A stretch of DNA of 64,000 nt from Methylicorpusculum sp. Lineage in GTDB: Bacteria > Pseudomonadota > Gammaproteobacteria > Methylococcales > Methylomonadaceae. The stretch's first letter is position 1; each line of letters starts with the position of its first letter. Of the stretch, positions 26,501 to 36,076 are shown piece after piece. The position numbers and the translations under genes were made by a program. The DNA lies in contig NZ_JAUSBX010000036.1 of NCBI RefSeq assembly GCF_030651835.1, forward strand, positions 21,171-85,170, read 5' to 3'. Below the pieces are notes generated by a model that searched no databases, had not been told where the DNA came from, and saw only the letters and a program-made list of their open reading frames with translations.

Positions 26501-28606
26501 TTAGGTTCGCTGCCCTCCTCCTACCGTCGAAATCACTTTAATTTGTCTATCTTCAGGGATTTCGTTGTAAGCAAGAACGTGCAAGCCGGAAATTGAATAA
26601 CGTACAAAGCGAGCCACCCAGGGACGGATAAATGAGGACACCAATAAAACAGCGGTTTGTCCTTCCAATTCCATTTTTTGCGTGCTTTCTTCCAATGCCC
26701 TGTGCATTTGCTCAGCCAGCCCAGGCTCAATGCCAACGCCACCCTCTCCTGCAGTCTGTAATGACTTATGCAACAAGCGTTCCAAGTCCGGATCCAACGT
26801 AATCACCGGCAATTCTTGTTGTATACCACTGATTTCATGAACAATTGCCCTGCCTAACGAGACCCTTACCGCCGATGTCAGCACATCGGGATCTTGACTC
26901 TTCATACCGAACTCCGCCAAAGTTTCGGCGATGGTCCGCATATCTCTTATCGGTACCCGTTCTTGAAGCAGATTTTGCAGGACTTTAACCACGACACCCA
27001 AAGGCATGGTTTTGGGTACCAGATCTTCAACCAGCTTAGGCGCCGCCTTGGAAAGGTTTTCCAATATCCGTTGCGTTTCTTCGTATCCCAGCAACTGATA
27101 AGCATTACTCTGCAAGACATGGCTTAAATGAGTAGCCACCACCGTACCGGGATCGACTACCGTGTAACCGAGTGTTTGGGCATGGTCTTTTTGATTTGGC
27201 TCAATCCATACCGCCTCCAGGCCAAATGCCGGATCTCTGCATTCCTTTCCCTTAAGTGCGCCAAAAACCCTGCCGGGATTGATAGCCAGCTCCATGTCCG
27301 GTATAACATCCGCTTCACCCACGGTAACGCCCATCAATGAGATGCGGTAAGTTGTCGGGGTTAAATCCAGATTGTCTCTGATATGAACGGATGGAATCAA
27401 AAAACCCAACTCTTGTGACAGTTTTTTACGTACGCCTTTTATGCGGGTCATCAACTGTCCGCCTTGATTTTTGTCAACCAGCGGAATCAAGCGGTAACCG
27501 ACCTCCAAACCAATCACATCGACCGGCATCACATCATCCCAACCCAATTCTTTAATTTCAGCTGAAGGCGCCGGCTGCCGTAGCGCTAAATCCTTTTTAA
27601 CCTCAACGCTCTGAACCAGCTCCTGCCGTTTTCCGGCCATATAACCGACACCGGCCAACACGGCCGATAAAAAAATGAATACCAAATTAGGCATCCCAGG
27701 AATTATGCCTAACAGACCGATGACCGCCGCGGTAATGTATAGCGATTTGGGATTGTCGAAAAGTTGAGAGCTGACTTGCTGCCCCAGATTCTCATCACCC
27801 ACTTTGACGCGAGTCACCACGATAGCCGAAGCGGTAGACAACAAAAGCGACGGTATTTGCGCAACCAAGCCATCACCGATGGTCAACAACACATAAACTT
27901 CACCGGCATTACTAAAGCTCATGCCATGTTGCCCTACACCAATCGCCAAACCGCCGATAATGTTGACAAATAAAATGATGATACCAGCCACGGCATCGCC
28001 TCTGACGAACTTACTCGCACCGTCCATTGAACCGTAAAAATCCGCTTCGGCAGCCACTTCAGCCCGCCTCTGTTTGGCTTGATCCTGATTGATCAGACCG
28101 GAGTTCAAATCAGCATCGATCGCCATTTGTTTGCCCGGCATCGCATCCAAAGTAAACCGCGCCCCGACTTCCGCGACCCGTCCGGCACCTTTGGTCACGA
28201 CAACGAAGTTGATAATCACCAGAATGGCAAAAACGACCAGACCCACTGCAAAATTGCCGCCGATAACGAAATTTCCAAACGCTTCGATGACTTTACCTGC
28301 GGCCGCACCGCCATTATGACCATCGAGTAACACGATACGGGTTGACGCGACATTGAGTGCCAGCCGAAGCAAGGTTGCGATCAGAATGACTGTTGGAAAA
28401 GCGGAGAATTCAAGCGGATTTAAAGTGTAAACAACAACCAGCAGAATGATCAGCGAAAAAGCGATGTTAAAGGTGAAAAACAAATCCAATATAAAAGCCG
28501 GCAACGGCATCATGACCATTGCCAAGACCATCATAATAAAAATCGGCGCGCCCAATCCTGAGCGACTGATTAACTTGAGACTTTGGGTAAGTTTACTAAG
28601 ATCCAT
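26501..28606 (-). CDS. flhA: Flagellar export gate protein FlhA
   Basis: FlhA forms the nonameric ring of the flagellar type III export gate. The 701-residue protein has eight predicted N-terminal membrane segments (about 15-330), with the conserved FHIPEP-region stretch (LDAMPGKQMAIDADLNSGLI). The C-terminal cytoplasmic domain includes KECRDPAFGLEAVWI and TVVDPGTVVATHLSH. It lies five bases after the flhB stop. Confidence 0.97.
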   Translation of the reverse strand: MDLSKLTQSLKLISRSGLGAPIFIMMVLAMVMMPLPAFILDLFFTFNIAFSLIILLVVVYTLNPLEFSAFPTVILIATLLRLALNVASTRIVLLDGHNGGAAAGKVIEAFGNFVIGGNFAVGLVVFAILVIINFVVVTKGAGRVAEVGARFTLDAMPGKQMAIDADLNSGLINQDQAKQRRAEVAAEADFYGSMDGASKFVRGDAVAGIIILFVNIIGGLAIGVGQHGMSFSNAGEVYVLLTIGDGLVAQIPSLLLSTASAIVVTRVKVGDENLGQQVSSQLFDNPKSLYITAAVIGLLGIIPGMPNLVFIFLSAVLAGVGYMAGKRQELVQSVEVKKDLALRQPAPSAEIKELGWDDVMPVDVIGLEVGYRLIPLVDKNQGGQLMTRIKGVRKKLSQELGFLIPSVHIRDNLDLTPTTYRISLMGVTVGEADVIPDMELAINPGRVFGALKGKECRDPAFGLEAVWIEPNQKDHAQTLGYTVVDPGTVVATHLSHVLQSNAYQLLGYEETQRILENLSKAAPKLVEDLVPKTMPLGVVVKVLQNLLQERVPIRDMRTIAETLAEFGMKSQDPDVLTSAVRVSLGRAIVHEISGIQQELPVITLDPDLERLLHKSLQTAGEGGVGIEPGLAEQMHRALEESTQKMELEGQTAVLLVSSFIRPWVARFVRYSISGLHVLAYNEIPEDRQIKVISTVGGGQRT

Positions 28607-28610
28607 GATG

Positions 28611-29738
28611 TTATTTCCGGTATTCTTCGGGAATGGGCAGGTCGCCTGGCGCTAATGGCTCGGCCCAGCCTTGTGATCGTGCGGTTTTAAGCTGAAACAC
28701 ATAAGCTAAAACCTGAGCCACTGCCAAAAACAGACCTTGAGGTATTTCCTCTTTTAATTCGGTTGAGTAATACAGCGCTCGGGCCAATGGCGGCGCTGTC
28801 ACCAAAGGGACTTTTGCCCCGGTCGCCAGATTGCGTATTTGTGCAGCAATCAAATCGGTGCCTTTAGCCACCACACGGGGCGCAGCATTTGAGTTTTGAT
28901 CATACTTAAGAGCGACAGCGAAATGCGTAGGGTTAGTGACGACCACATCGGCCAAAGGGACTTCTTCCATCATCCGCCTTTGCGCCATTTCCATCTGGAT
29001 TCTGCGTTGACGCCCCTTTATTTCAGGACTTCCCTCCGACTCTTTCATCTCATCCCTGACTTCCTGTTTGGTCATCTTCAACTTTTGACTATGGTCCCAT
29101 AATTGATAAGGCACATCGAACATGGCAATGATCAATAACGAAGCGCTCAATATCAAATTGCAGAAACCGATGGCTTCCAGCGCATGCCTGATCGCTTGTT
29201 TAGGCGACTCGGCACTCAACCCGAGCAATTCATACATGACGCTTTTGAACAAAATGACTGCGACGAAGAACACCAGCATAAACTTTAACAGCGCTTTCAC
29301 CAGCTCTATCAAGCCACGAACTGAAAACAACCGCGCCATGCCTTTAATCGGATCAAGCTTTTCAAATTTAGGGGTCAAGGCATCCCAGCTAAACACCCAT
29401 CCCCCCATAGCAATAGGCCCAAAAAGCGCGGCAATCAGCATCACTATAAAAAAAGGAGCCAACAGTAAAACCCCGTCAATCAGCGACTGCTTTAAATTGA
29501 GGTACATACTTTCCGGTGAAAAAATGGTTTCCCGGCTTAATTGAAAAGCTGACGTCATCATTTTCAGCATACCTTGTCCGATATGATCACCCATCACCAG
29601 CAACATCGTCGCTCCGGTTATCAGCATCACGCAGGTATTCAGTTCTTTTGAGCGAGCGACCTGACCTTTTTTTCTTGAGTCATCAAGCCGCTTACCCGTA
29701 GGTTCTTCTGATTTATCTTGCCCGGAATCTTCTGCCAT
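28611..29738 (-). CDS. flhB: Flagellar export gate and substrate-switch protein FlhB
   Basis: FlhB switches export from rod/hook to filament substrates. The 375 residues begin AEDSGQDKSEEPTGKRLDDS, a typical start. They carry four membrane segments and the autocleavage site NPTH (VVTNPTHFAVALKYD) in the cytoplasmic domain. The site is intact. The gene lies eight bases after fliR. Confidence 0.97.
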   Translation of the reverse strand: MAEDSGQDKSEEPTGKRLDDSRKKGQVARSKELNTCVMLITGATMLLVMGDHIGQGMLKMMTSAFQLSRETIFSPESMYLNLKQSLIDGVLLLAPFFIVMLIAALFGPIAMGGWVFSWDALTPKFEKLDPIKGMARLFSVRGLIELVKALLKFMLVFFVAVILFKSVMYELLGLSAESPKQAIRHALEAIGFCNLILSASLLIIAMFDVPYQLWDHSQKLKMTKQEVRDEMKESEGSPEIKGRQRRIQMEMAQRRMMEEVPLADVVVTNPTHFAVALKYDQNSNAAPRVVAKGTDLIAAQIRNLATGAKVPLVTAPPLARALYYSTELKEEIPQGLFLAVAQVLAYVFQLKTARSQGWAEPLAPGDLPIPEEYRK

Positions 29739-29746
29739 AGCGCCTC

Positions 29747-30520
29747 TTAAATACGAAGAATCTGCCCAATCAACTCATAGGCGTCCATAAGCAGGCCGGT
29801 AAAGTTTTCAAGAACCGATGGCAAAGTCAGCCAGATTAAAAGCAGACCCAGCATCAGGGTGACGGGGAAGCCGATTGAGAAAATATTTAACTGGGGTGCT
29901 GCCCGTGAAGCCACGCCAAAACTGACATTCACCAATAACAGGCTCGCAATCACCGGCAAAGCGAGCAATAACCCGCCGGCAAATAACCGGCTGCCCCACG
30001 CAATGATTGACCAGATATCGGCCTTGTCCAGACTGTCCACGGCAATGGGTAATGTAGCAAAACTGTCCAGGATCAATTTTATCAACAGTAAATGTCCATC
30101 CATGGCCAAAAAAATCAATGTACTCATGATGACGTAAAACTGGGCGACAACCGGGACCTGCTGGCCGTTTTGCGGATCGACCATTGACGCGAAGCCTAGG
30201 CCCATCCCGTAAGCGATACCCTGTCCGCCAAAAACGATTGCCCCAAACACCATCTGAAGAATAAAGCCCGTCGCCAGTCCAATGAAAACCTGATGCGCAG
30301 CAATCAATAGACCTTGGTAGCTGAACAATTCAATGGGAGGCAACGGCGGCAAGACAGGCATGACCACCAAGGTGAGCACAACCGCCAGGATCAGTCTGAC
30401 CCTAGCCGGCACGCCATGTAGACTGAATAGCGGAGCCGCTATGAACAAGGCTCCTATGCGGATCAACGGCCAGACAAATGCCGTCACTTTGGCCATCAGC
30501 TCCGCCTCAGTAAAATGCAT
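29747..30520 (-). CDS. fliR: Flagellar export gate protein FliR
   Basis: FliR is part of the FliPQR export pore. The ATG at 30520 (MHFTEAELMAKVTAFVWPL) is chosen because GAAGG lies seven bases upstream. A TTG 24 bases earlier overlaps fliQ and has no better signal. The product (about 257 residues) has six or so membrane segments and the FGGQGIAYGMGLGFASMVDP loop typical of the family. Confidence 0.95.
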   Translation of the reverse strand: MHFTEAELMAKVTAFVWPLIRIGALFIAAPLFSLHGVPARVRLILAVVLTLVVMPVLPPLPPIELFSYQGLLIAAHQVFIGLATGFILQMVFGAIVFGGQGIAYGMGLGFASMVDPQNGQQVPVVAQFYVIMSTLIFLAMDGHLLLIKLILDSFATLPIAVDSLDKADIWSIIAWGSRLFAGGLLLALPVIASLLLVNVSFGVASRAAPQLNIFSIGFPVTLMLGLLLIWLTLPSVLENFTGLLMDAYELIGQILRI

Positions 30521-30536
30521 CAGTAAACCTTCAGCA

Positions 30537-30806
30537 TCAACCAATCAAATGAGGAATATCCCTAATCGCTTCCTGGAAATAATCCACATACATTTGCAGC
30601 ATCCACGGCCCCAATATCATTAACACAGCGCCGATAACAATCAGTTTGGGCACAAAAGTCAGCGTCATTTCATTGATTTGTGTGGCGGCCTGAAACATCG
30701 CAATCAACAAACCAACAACCAGAGAAGGAATCAAAACCGGGGCTGTCAATTTAACTGCCACCAGCATCGCCTCCTGACCTACGTTGTAAATAGTTTCGGG
30801 CGTCAT
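30537..30806 (-). CDS. fliQ: Flagellar export gate protein FliQ
   Basis: An 89-residue protein with two membrane hairpin segments (VKLTAPVLIPSLVVGLLIAM and IVIGAVLMILGPWMLQMYV) separated by the conserved AATQINEMTLTFVPK loop. It forms the FliPQR pore with its neighbours, lying 15 bases after fliP. Confidence 0.96.
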   Translation of the reverse strand: MTPETIYNVGQEAMLVAVKLTAPVLIPSLVVGLLIAMFQAATQINEMTLTFVPKLIVIGAVLMILGPWMLQMYVDYFQEAIRDIPHLIG

Positions 30807-30821
30807 AACAACCCTCTTGAA

Positions 30822-31577
30822 TTAAGTGACATAAAAGCTTGCTGCCAGCATTTCCATGATCAAAGACCATCCGTCAGCCAAGACAAAAAGCATCAGTTTA
30901 AAAGGCAAAGAAATAATCATCGGCGACAGCATCATCATGCCCATGGACATCAGAACACTCGCAACCACTAAGTCAATAATCAAAAAGGGCAAAAATATCA
31001 GAAAGCCAATCTGAAATGCGGTTTTCAATTCGCTGGTCACATAAGCCGGTAATAACAGTGAAAATGGCACATCTTCGTCGGACTGCAATTCTTCATGTCC
31101 GGAAATACGGACAAACATTTCCAGATCCGACTCCCGCGTCTGCTTGAGCATGAACAAGCGAAACGGGCCCGACGCCCTTTCGATAGCGGTTGTGACATCA
31201 ATTTTTTCCTCGAGATAGGGCTGCACAGCGTCAACGTAGACTTTGTCGAAAACCGGCATCATGATGAAAATAGTCAGAAACAAAGACAGCCCCAACAGAA
31301 TTTGATTACTGGGCGCCTGCGCGGTGCCTAATGCTTGCCGGAGTAAACTGAGCACAATCATGATTCTTGTAAAAGACGTCATGGTTAACAACAAAGCCGG
31401 CAACACGGTCAACGCAGTCATCAGCGCCAGAATTTGTATCGTCACCGAATAAGTCTGTCCGCCCTGCGAGTTTGTTGACACACTAAAAGCATCAATGCCC
31501 ACCGCATAGGCGCCGGTAACCGGCCATAAAACGCTGATTAGCAAAACGATAACTTTAAACTTGTGTAGATTACGCAT
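30822..31577 (-). CDS. fliP: Flagellar export gate protein FliP
   Basis: FliP is the main pore subunit of the flagellar export gate. The 251-residue precursor has a cleavable-looking leader (to about residue 25), then the FliP core: [39 protein letters not shown] and [20 protein letters not shown]. The start overlaps the fliO stop by eight bases. Confidence 0.97.
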   Translation of the reverse strand: MRNLHKFKVIVLLISVLWPVTGAYAVGIDAFSVSTNSQGGQTYSVTIQILALMTALTVLPALLLTMTSFTRIMIVLSLLRQALGTAQAPSNQILLGLSLFLTIFIMMPVFDKVYVDAVQPYLEEKIDVTTAIERASGPFRLFMLKQTRESDLEMFVRISGHEELQSDEDVPFSLLLPAYVTSELKTAFQIGFLIFLPFLIIDLVVASVLMSMGMMMLSPMIISLPFKLMLFVLADGWSLIMEMLAASFYVT

Positions 31578-32022
31578 CCGAACGCCCCGCCCCTTTCATG
31601 GCTTGCATCAACTTTTGAGCAAAAGCGCTACTGCCATCCGAATCACGACTTTGTTGCTGCGCTAAGCAGTCATCGCCTTCCAGCACCAAAAGCGTTTCAA
31701 TACGTCCCGGTGCCACACCGACCACCAGCTGCTTTTTTCCGACTTCAACCAGAACAATACGTTCTCGCATCCCAACTGAAATACCTCCCAGCACGCGCAT
31801 TTTTGCTGCCGGTCCCGGTGTTAATGCCGTTAATTTGCGCATTGCCCACACACAGGCAAAGAACATAGCCAGCACTACCAGCATGCCAACTCCCCATTGC
31901 AGCAAATCGGCCGGTTCAACAATACGGGCTTTCAAGTGGCTGGCGGCTTGTGAATTTTCCGCCGCCAAACCCGGTATACTGAAAACCATGAGAACGACGC
32001 CTATTAGGGATTGAATTTTCAT
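31570..32022 (-). CDS. fliO: Flagellar export assembly protein FliO
   Basis: FliO helps assemble the FliP ring. The 150-residue sequence has a signal-like leader, a membrane segment at about 42-62 ([19 protein letters not shown]) and a small cytoplasmic beta domain ([34 protein letters not shown]), as in other FliO proteins. It overlaps fliN by one base and fliP by eight. Confidence 0.93.
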   Translation of the reverse strand: MKIQSLIGVVLMVFSIPGLAAENSQAASHLKARIVEPADLLQWGVGMLVVLAMFFACVWAMRKLTALTPGPAAKMRVLGGISVGMRERIVLVEVGKKQLVVGVAPGRIETLLVLEGDDCLAQQQSRDSDGSSAFAQKLMQAMKGAGRSDA

Positions 32023-32453
32023 TAACTCAATCGTTTGACTCGTTCAGAGGGGCTTACGACGTCGGTCAAACGAATACCGAACTTATCATTGACTACCACA
32101 ACCTCTCCGTGGGCAATTAAGGTGCCATTGACCAATACATCCATGGGTTCTCCAGCCAGCCTGTCCAGTTCCACAACAGAGCCTTCATTGAGCTGCAGCA
32201 AATTCCTGATATTGATTTGTGAGCGGCCAATTTCCATCGAAATGACTACCGGAATATCGAGAATAACATCCAGCTCAATGTCCTCCTTGGACATTTTCCG
32301 CTCACCCTGTGTTGGCATGTTTTCAAGCTCATCAAATTGGGCTGTCTCAAAATCTCCAGTATTGCGCCGCCCCTGAGTCTCGGCCGAGGCTTGCTCGTTC
32401 ATTGCCGCCGCCCAGTCGTCGCCCATATCTTCGTCTTCTTCTATTTCACTCAT
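32022..32453 (-). CDS. fliN: Flagellar motor switch protein FliN
   Basis: FliN forms the C-ring with FliM. The 143 residues have an acidic N-terminal tail (about 1-60) and a C-terminal SpoA domain (LDVILDIPVVISMEIGRSQI, LNEGSVVELDRLAGEPMDVL). The tail is longer than in E. coli, as in other polar flagellates. It sits 33 bases after fliM. Confidence 0.96.
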   Translation of the reverse strand: MSEIEEDEDMGDDWAAAMNEQASAETQGRRNTGDFETAQFDELENMPTQGERKMSKEDIELDVILDIPVVISMEIGRSQINIRNLLQLNEGSVVELDRLAGEPMDVLVNGTLIAHGEVVVVNDKFGIRLTDVVSPSERVKRLS

Positions 32454-32486
32454 ACCTATCCGGTCTCACTTGATTGGCTGTGCCCG

Positions 32487-33467
32487 CTATAACAAATCGG
32501 GATTCACTTTTCTAACTATTTGCACGGCATAATTGCCGTCCGACAATCCCACTTTTCCTTCAAAAACAGGGACAGTCTGAGAGTTAAGACGCACCAGTTC
32601 GGGCATATCAATCGGAATCACATCCCCCTTTTTGAAATGCATCACATCTCTGACCGTTACCGTTTTTTCTACCAGGATACTCTCCAGTGTCAGGTTGACA
32701 CCCATGACCGTTTTGCGTAGCGACTCCTGCCAGCGGCCGTCAGTTTCGCCCCGGTCACTGGTGACTTGATCCAACAACTCTCTGATCGGCTCAACCATCG
32801 AGTAAGGTAAAACAATATTGATATCACCTCCGCCACCGTCAAGTTCGACGTGAACCGTCGAAATCACAACAATTTCGGAAGGACTGACAATGTTGGCAAA
32901 TTGGGGATTGACCTCAGAAGTCATGTATTCAAATTCCAATGCCATAACCGGCTTCCATGCTTCAAAAAGATCTTTGAAAATCATATCCAGGAACAATCGG
33001 ATGACGCGCATTTCGGTTGGCGTAAACTCGCGACCTTCAACCTTATTATAAAATTGTCCGGTTCCTCCGAAAAAATTATCGACCGCAGTAAAAACCAACC
33101 GGGGTTCCATAACAATCAGAGCCCTTCCCCGCAGAGGCATGAAGCGAACCACATTCAAGTTTGTTGGAACATATAGCCCTTGTATGTACTCTGAAAATTT
33201 CTGAACCTGAATACCTGAAATGGAAATTTCCGCTGCTCGCCTTAAAAAATTGAACAAGGTAACCCGAAAGTAACGGGCAAATCGCTCATTGATCATTTCC
33301 AGGGTCGGCATCCGCCCCCGAACTATTCGCTCCTGACTGGTAAAATCGTAAGCCCGGGTCCCTCCCCTGTTCGCCGAATCATCCGTTTCGGTTTCAATAG
33401 CACCATCATCGACACCATGCAGCAGTGCATCGATTTCTTCTTGTGAGAGCAGGTCAGCAGTTGACAT
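32487..33467 (-). CDS. fliM: Flagellar motor switch protein FliM
   Basis: FliM receives CheY-P and sets rotation direction. The 326-residue protein begins with the CheY-binding LLSQEEIDALLHGVD motif. It then has the CheC-like middle domain (RMPTLEMINERFARYFRVTL, LIVMEPRLVFTAVDNFFGG) and a C-terminal SpoA domain. It follows fliL by two bases. Confidence 0.97.
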   Translation of the reverse strand: MSTADLLSQEEIDALLHGVDDGAIETETDDSANRGGTRAYDFTSQERIVRGRMPTLEMINERFARYFRVTLFNFLRRAAEISISGIQVQKFSEYIQGLYVPTNLNVVRFMPLRGRALIVMEPRLVFTAVDNFFGGTGQFYNKVEGREFTPTEMRVIRLFLDMIFKDLFEAWKPVMALEFEYMTSEVNPQFANIVSPSEIVVISTVHVELDGGGGDINIVLPYSMVEPIRELLDQVTSDRGETDGRWQESLRKTVMGVNLTLESILVEKTVTVRDVMHFKKGDVIPIDMPELVRLNSQTVPVFEGKVGLSDGNYAVQIVRKVNPDLL

Positions 33468-33469
33468 GG

Positions 33470-34015
33470 CTATTGCATAACAAAAGCAGTAAAAAACACT
33501 TCTTTAAGGCGATCACTTCCTGACATTTTTTTCAACACATTACCCACTTCGAGTTTCATCGCTTCTTTGAGTTTTTCCTTGCCCTCACGCGAGGCCAAGT
33601 CTTCGCCGCTCTGGGAACTTATTAACATCAGTAAATTGTTTCTAATCATGGGATCATGTTTTTTCAGAGCATCTAAGGTTTCCTGACCTTTGACCATCAG
33701 CGACACTGAAATCTGGATCAACCGAATGGAAGAACCTCGGGGAAAGTCCACAATGAGAGGTTTACTCATATCGTAGTAAAGACTTTCTAATTTCACTCCC
33801 GCACTATCAACTTCATCATCAGCTTTACCCTCTTTTTCTGCTTTTTTATCTGAGTTTTCAATTGACTCCTCGGTTTCAGCTCCGGAATCCCCCATCAAAA
33901 AGAAATAAGCGCCCGCACCACCGCCAATCAAAAGGACCAGAATTACAATGATGATAATTAATTTTTTTGAGGACTTTTTTTCTTCACCCTCAATAGGTTG
34001 AGCTTTTTCAGCCAT
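33470..34015 (-). CDS. fliL: Flagellar basal-body stator-associated protein FliL
   Basis: FliL is a single-pass membrane protein that rings the stators and affects torque. The 181 residues have a lysine-rich start, one membrane helix (LIIIIVILVLLIGGGAGAYF), an acidic linker and a periplasmic SPFH-like domain ending in RLKEVFFTAFVMQ. It is the first gene of the long flagellar array and is preceded by a good sigma-54 promoter candidate. Confidence 0.94.
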   Translation of the reverse strand: MAEKAQPIEGEEKKSSKKLIIIIVILVLLIGGGAGAYFFLMGDSGAETEESIENSDKKAEKEGKADDEVDSAGVKLESLYYDMSKPLIVDFPRGSSIRLIQISVSLMVKGQETLDALKKHDPMIRNNLLMLISSQSGEDLASREGKEKLKEAMKLEVGNVLKKMSGSDRLKEVFFTAFVMQ

Positions 34016-34047
34016 ATCGAAAATCCTAAATTTTTACTAACATAGTA

Positions 34048-34063
34048 TGCAAAAAACAAACCA
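34048..34063 (-). promoter_or_regulatory. Sigma-54 (RpoN) promoter candidate for the fliL operon
   Basis: On the minus strand the sequence reads TGGTTTGTTTTTTGCA: GG and GC exactly ten bases apart, with the TTGCA form of the -12 element. The start point would fall near 34037, about 22 bases before the fliL ATG. RpoN with FleR/FlrC control of fliL operons is known in Pseudomonas and Vibrio, which supports the reading. Confidence 0.65.
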
Positions 34064-34290
34064 GAACAACATAATGATATTGATACTCAGAACCGGACAC
34101 CGCTTCTCGTTTCGTAACTCATTAATAAAAATATATTTTTATATACTATGACAATGAAACAAGATCATTCTTCACATCTCGCGGCACCGTGCAGACGTCA
34201 TTTTTTTGACACAACACCGGCTCAATCGCCAACAAACATCAAAGTATAGAAGATAGTGGGACTTACTGCTTAAACGGTTTTCTTCGGCAG

Positions 34291-34337
34291 CAAGTCCCAA
34301 TTTGATGATAAAAAAAGGGGGCGTAAGCTTTGCGGGG
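34291..34337 (+). repeat. Dispersed repeat, copy 2
   Basis: This copy is similar to 10820-10865 over its full length, both ending in a TAAGCTTTGCGGGG core. The flanking inverted repeat seen around copy 1 is not obvious here. Confidence 0.6.
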
Positions 34338-34558
34338 ACGTCGGCAGCAGTGACGCTGCCGGATTCAGATACCATGAACCAATGGAAGCTTAGCATCCCG
34401 GTTCGTATGACGTAGATTCAGGGTAGCTGAAAGCGTTTGCTAGGTTGGATGAAGTTTTGGGTATTTCTTGCTTTTTGTCGAAAATGCGCTTGTCTGTTAA
34501 AAAAGTCCCGACTGATGAATCCGGATAGTTATTTTTTTATTTTCCCCCGCATCGCATC

Positions 34559-35494
34559 CTAAATAAACACCAGCAGTAAGGCCAGTAGCGCGATTGAGGC
34601 AAACTGCCATCGCCTGTCGACCCAGATATCTTTGTTAACCGCTAAAGTTGCTGATTGAAGCGCCTGATTAAACGCTGCTGTATCGGTCAAGCGTTGATAC
34701 CCCAACCCGGTCTCTGCCGCCAATTGTTTCAAATAAGGCTCATGCAAGCGGCTCAAATGTTCCGAACCCACCGCAGCCTCGCTGCCGAAAGGCGCATTGC
34801 GGGCATCGTAGCCTTGAATCGATTCCGGATTCAGATCCGATTCGCCAAATGTTGAACGCTGCGGTACATCATCGGCGCTATAAAACCCGACACGTTTGCC
34901 TTGCTGATCAAATTTCGGGATGGGTTTCGCTTCCAGCCCACCAACCCCCACGATCAAACCTCCAATCTTGTCTTTGACGATTGAAAAATCAGGTCGATAA
35001 CGCGTATTGAGCGGTGGTGCCTCATGTCCGTCCGAGATAAATATCAAACGGGTTTCCTTGTCGTCTTTCAACATTTCCAGGGTATTCAATAAACCCTGTG
35101 CAATCCGGCTATCAGCCGCCCAGGCCGATTGCCAATCCAATGCAGCAATGGCGGCATCCAGTTCATTAAAACCGGAGCACACTTCAATCGGCTGAAATAA
35201 CAGTGACGATCGCCGCTCGGTAAAAACACCCAAACCCACTTTTGACTGGCACGGCAAGCTCGTCAAAAGCTCACGCAATGTCATTTTGACATACTCGAGA
35301 CGACTGATGATTTCACCGTTATAACGGTAATCTTCGGTGTTCATGCTCCGGGTAATATCAACAATGAATGTCATCTGATAAACCGGACCCGATTGCTTGA
35401 CCCTGGGAAACAGAAACAGCAGAACCAAAGCCAATAGCGCCAAGGCTATACACCAAAAACGAAAGTCTTTCAGACTATTGCGGTTAACAATCAT
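34559..35494 (-). CDS. mxaL: MxaL: von Willebrand factor A protein of methanol dehydrogenase maturation
   Basis: About 311 residues with an N-terminal membrane helix (FWCIALALLALVLLFLF) and a periplasmic-type VWA domain whose metal-ion site is DITRSMN. A second C-terminal hydrophobic stretch (FASIALLALLLVF) would make it a two-anchor protein. MxaA, MxaK and MxaL are required to insert calcium into methanol dehydrogenase. The ATG at 35494 is used; an upstream TTG at 35515 is possible. It is the last gene of the mxa cluster, 24 bases after mxaK. Confidence 0.85.
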   Translation of the reverse strand: MIVNRNSLKDFRFWCIALALLALVLLFLFPRVKQSGPVYQMTFIVDITRSMNTEDYRYNGEIISRLEYVKMTLRELLTSLPCQSKVGLGVFTERRSSLLFQPIEVCSGFNELDAAIAALDWQSAWAADSRIAQGLLNTLEMLKDDKETRLIFISDGHEAPPLNTRYRPDFSIVKDKIGGLIVGVGGLEAKPIPKFDQQGKRVGFYSADDVPQRSTFGESDLNPESIQGYDARNAPFGSEAAVGSEHLSRLHEPYLKQLAAETGLGYQRLTDTAAFNQALQSATLAVNKDIWVDRRWQFASIALLALLLVFI

Positions 35495-35518
35495 GGCCAC
35501 TCTCAGCGATACCAACCA

Positions 35519-36076
35519 TTACGGCAAACCTCGTGGAAAACCCGGCACTGTCGTCCATAACCGGGTTTTCCTGTTTTCCTTGGCATCGGCTTTGATGGTG
35601 ATTCTGTCCATTTCCGGCGCTATCCGCATCGCCACCTCAAGATTGTATTTCGCATCCCAAAACTGACTGTCCAACGCAAGCGCTTGCCGGTAAGCCTGCT
35701 TTGCCAATGCGGCCAGGGGAAGTGCATCGTTGATCGCCATTTGTTCAGCCCGTTCAACTGTTTGCGTTAAATAAAGATTACCCAGGTTATACCGGGTTTT
35801 AGCCTGAAAGCTTGGGCTGCCCTGATCCAGAATTAAATTGAGCGTCGCCAAGGCTTCATCATAGCGGCCTTTTTCCCTTAAATAGACGGCTCGTGCCAAG
35901 CGCACTTCCGGCGAGGCCTTCACGACTTTTTCAATGGCAATATCGTGACCGGACAAAAGTCGGTTGATCCAGGTGTTTTCATTGTGAATTTGCAGCAATG
36001 TCCAGGCTTGGATCATAAAAACCAGCATACTGACGCTGAATATTCCCCACAACACGGTATTTTTTATTATTCTCAT
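35519..36076 (-). CDS. mxaK: MxaK: TPR-like membrane protein of methanol dehydrogenase maturation
   Basis: The start at 36076 (MRIIKNTVLWGIFSVSMLVF) overlaps the mxaC stop by four bases. One N-terminal membrane helix is followed by a tetratricopeptide-like region (AVYLREKGRYDEALATLNLI, KTRYNLGNLYLTQTV, YRQALALDSQFWDAKYNLEV) that probably binds partner proteins. MxaK is one of the factors needed for calcium insertion into MxaF. Length about 185 residues. Confidence 0.85.
   Translation of the reverse strand: MRIIKNTVLWGIFSVSMLVFMIQAWTLLQIHNENTWINRLLSGHDIAIEKVVKASPEVRLARAVYLREKGRYDEALATLNLILDQGSPSFQAKTRYNLGNLYLTQTVERAEQMAINDALPLAALAKQAYRQALALDSQFWDAKYNLEVAMRIAPEMDRITIKADAKENRKTRLWTTVPGFPRGLP

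Larger units (their letters stand above)
34016..34558. other. Intergenic region between fliL and mxaL
   Basis: There is no gene I can support. It holds the fliL promoter candidate, an A/T-rich segment (about 34125-34150) and one copy of the dispersed repeat (34291-34337). A possible reading frame at 34172-34396 is made mostly of that repeat and is not credible. The mxaL end has no obvious intrinsic terminator, apart from T-rich stretches near 34530-34545 that read on the wrong strand. Confidence 0.5.

Noticed and set aside
34172..34396. Minus-strand reading frame upstream of fliL
   Set aside because: It covers the second copy of the same repeat and has a random composition.
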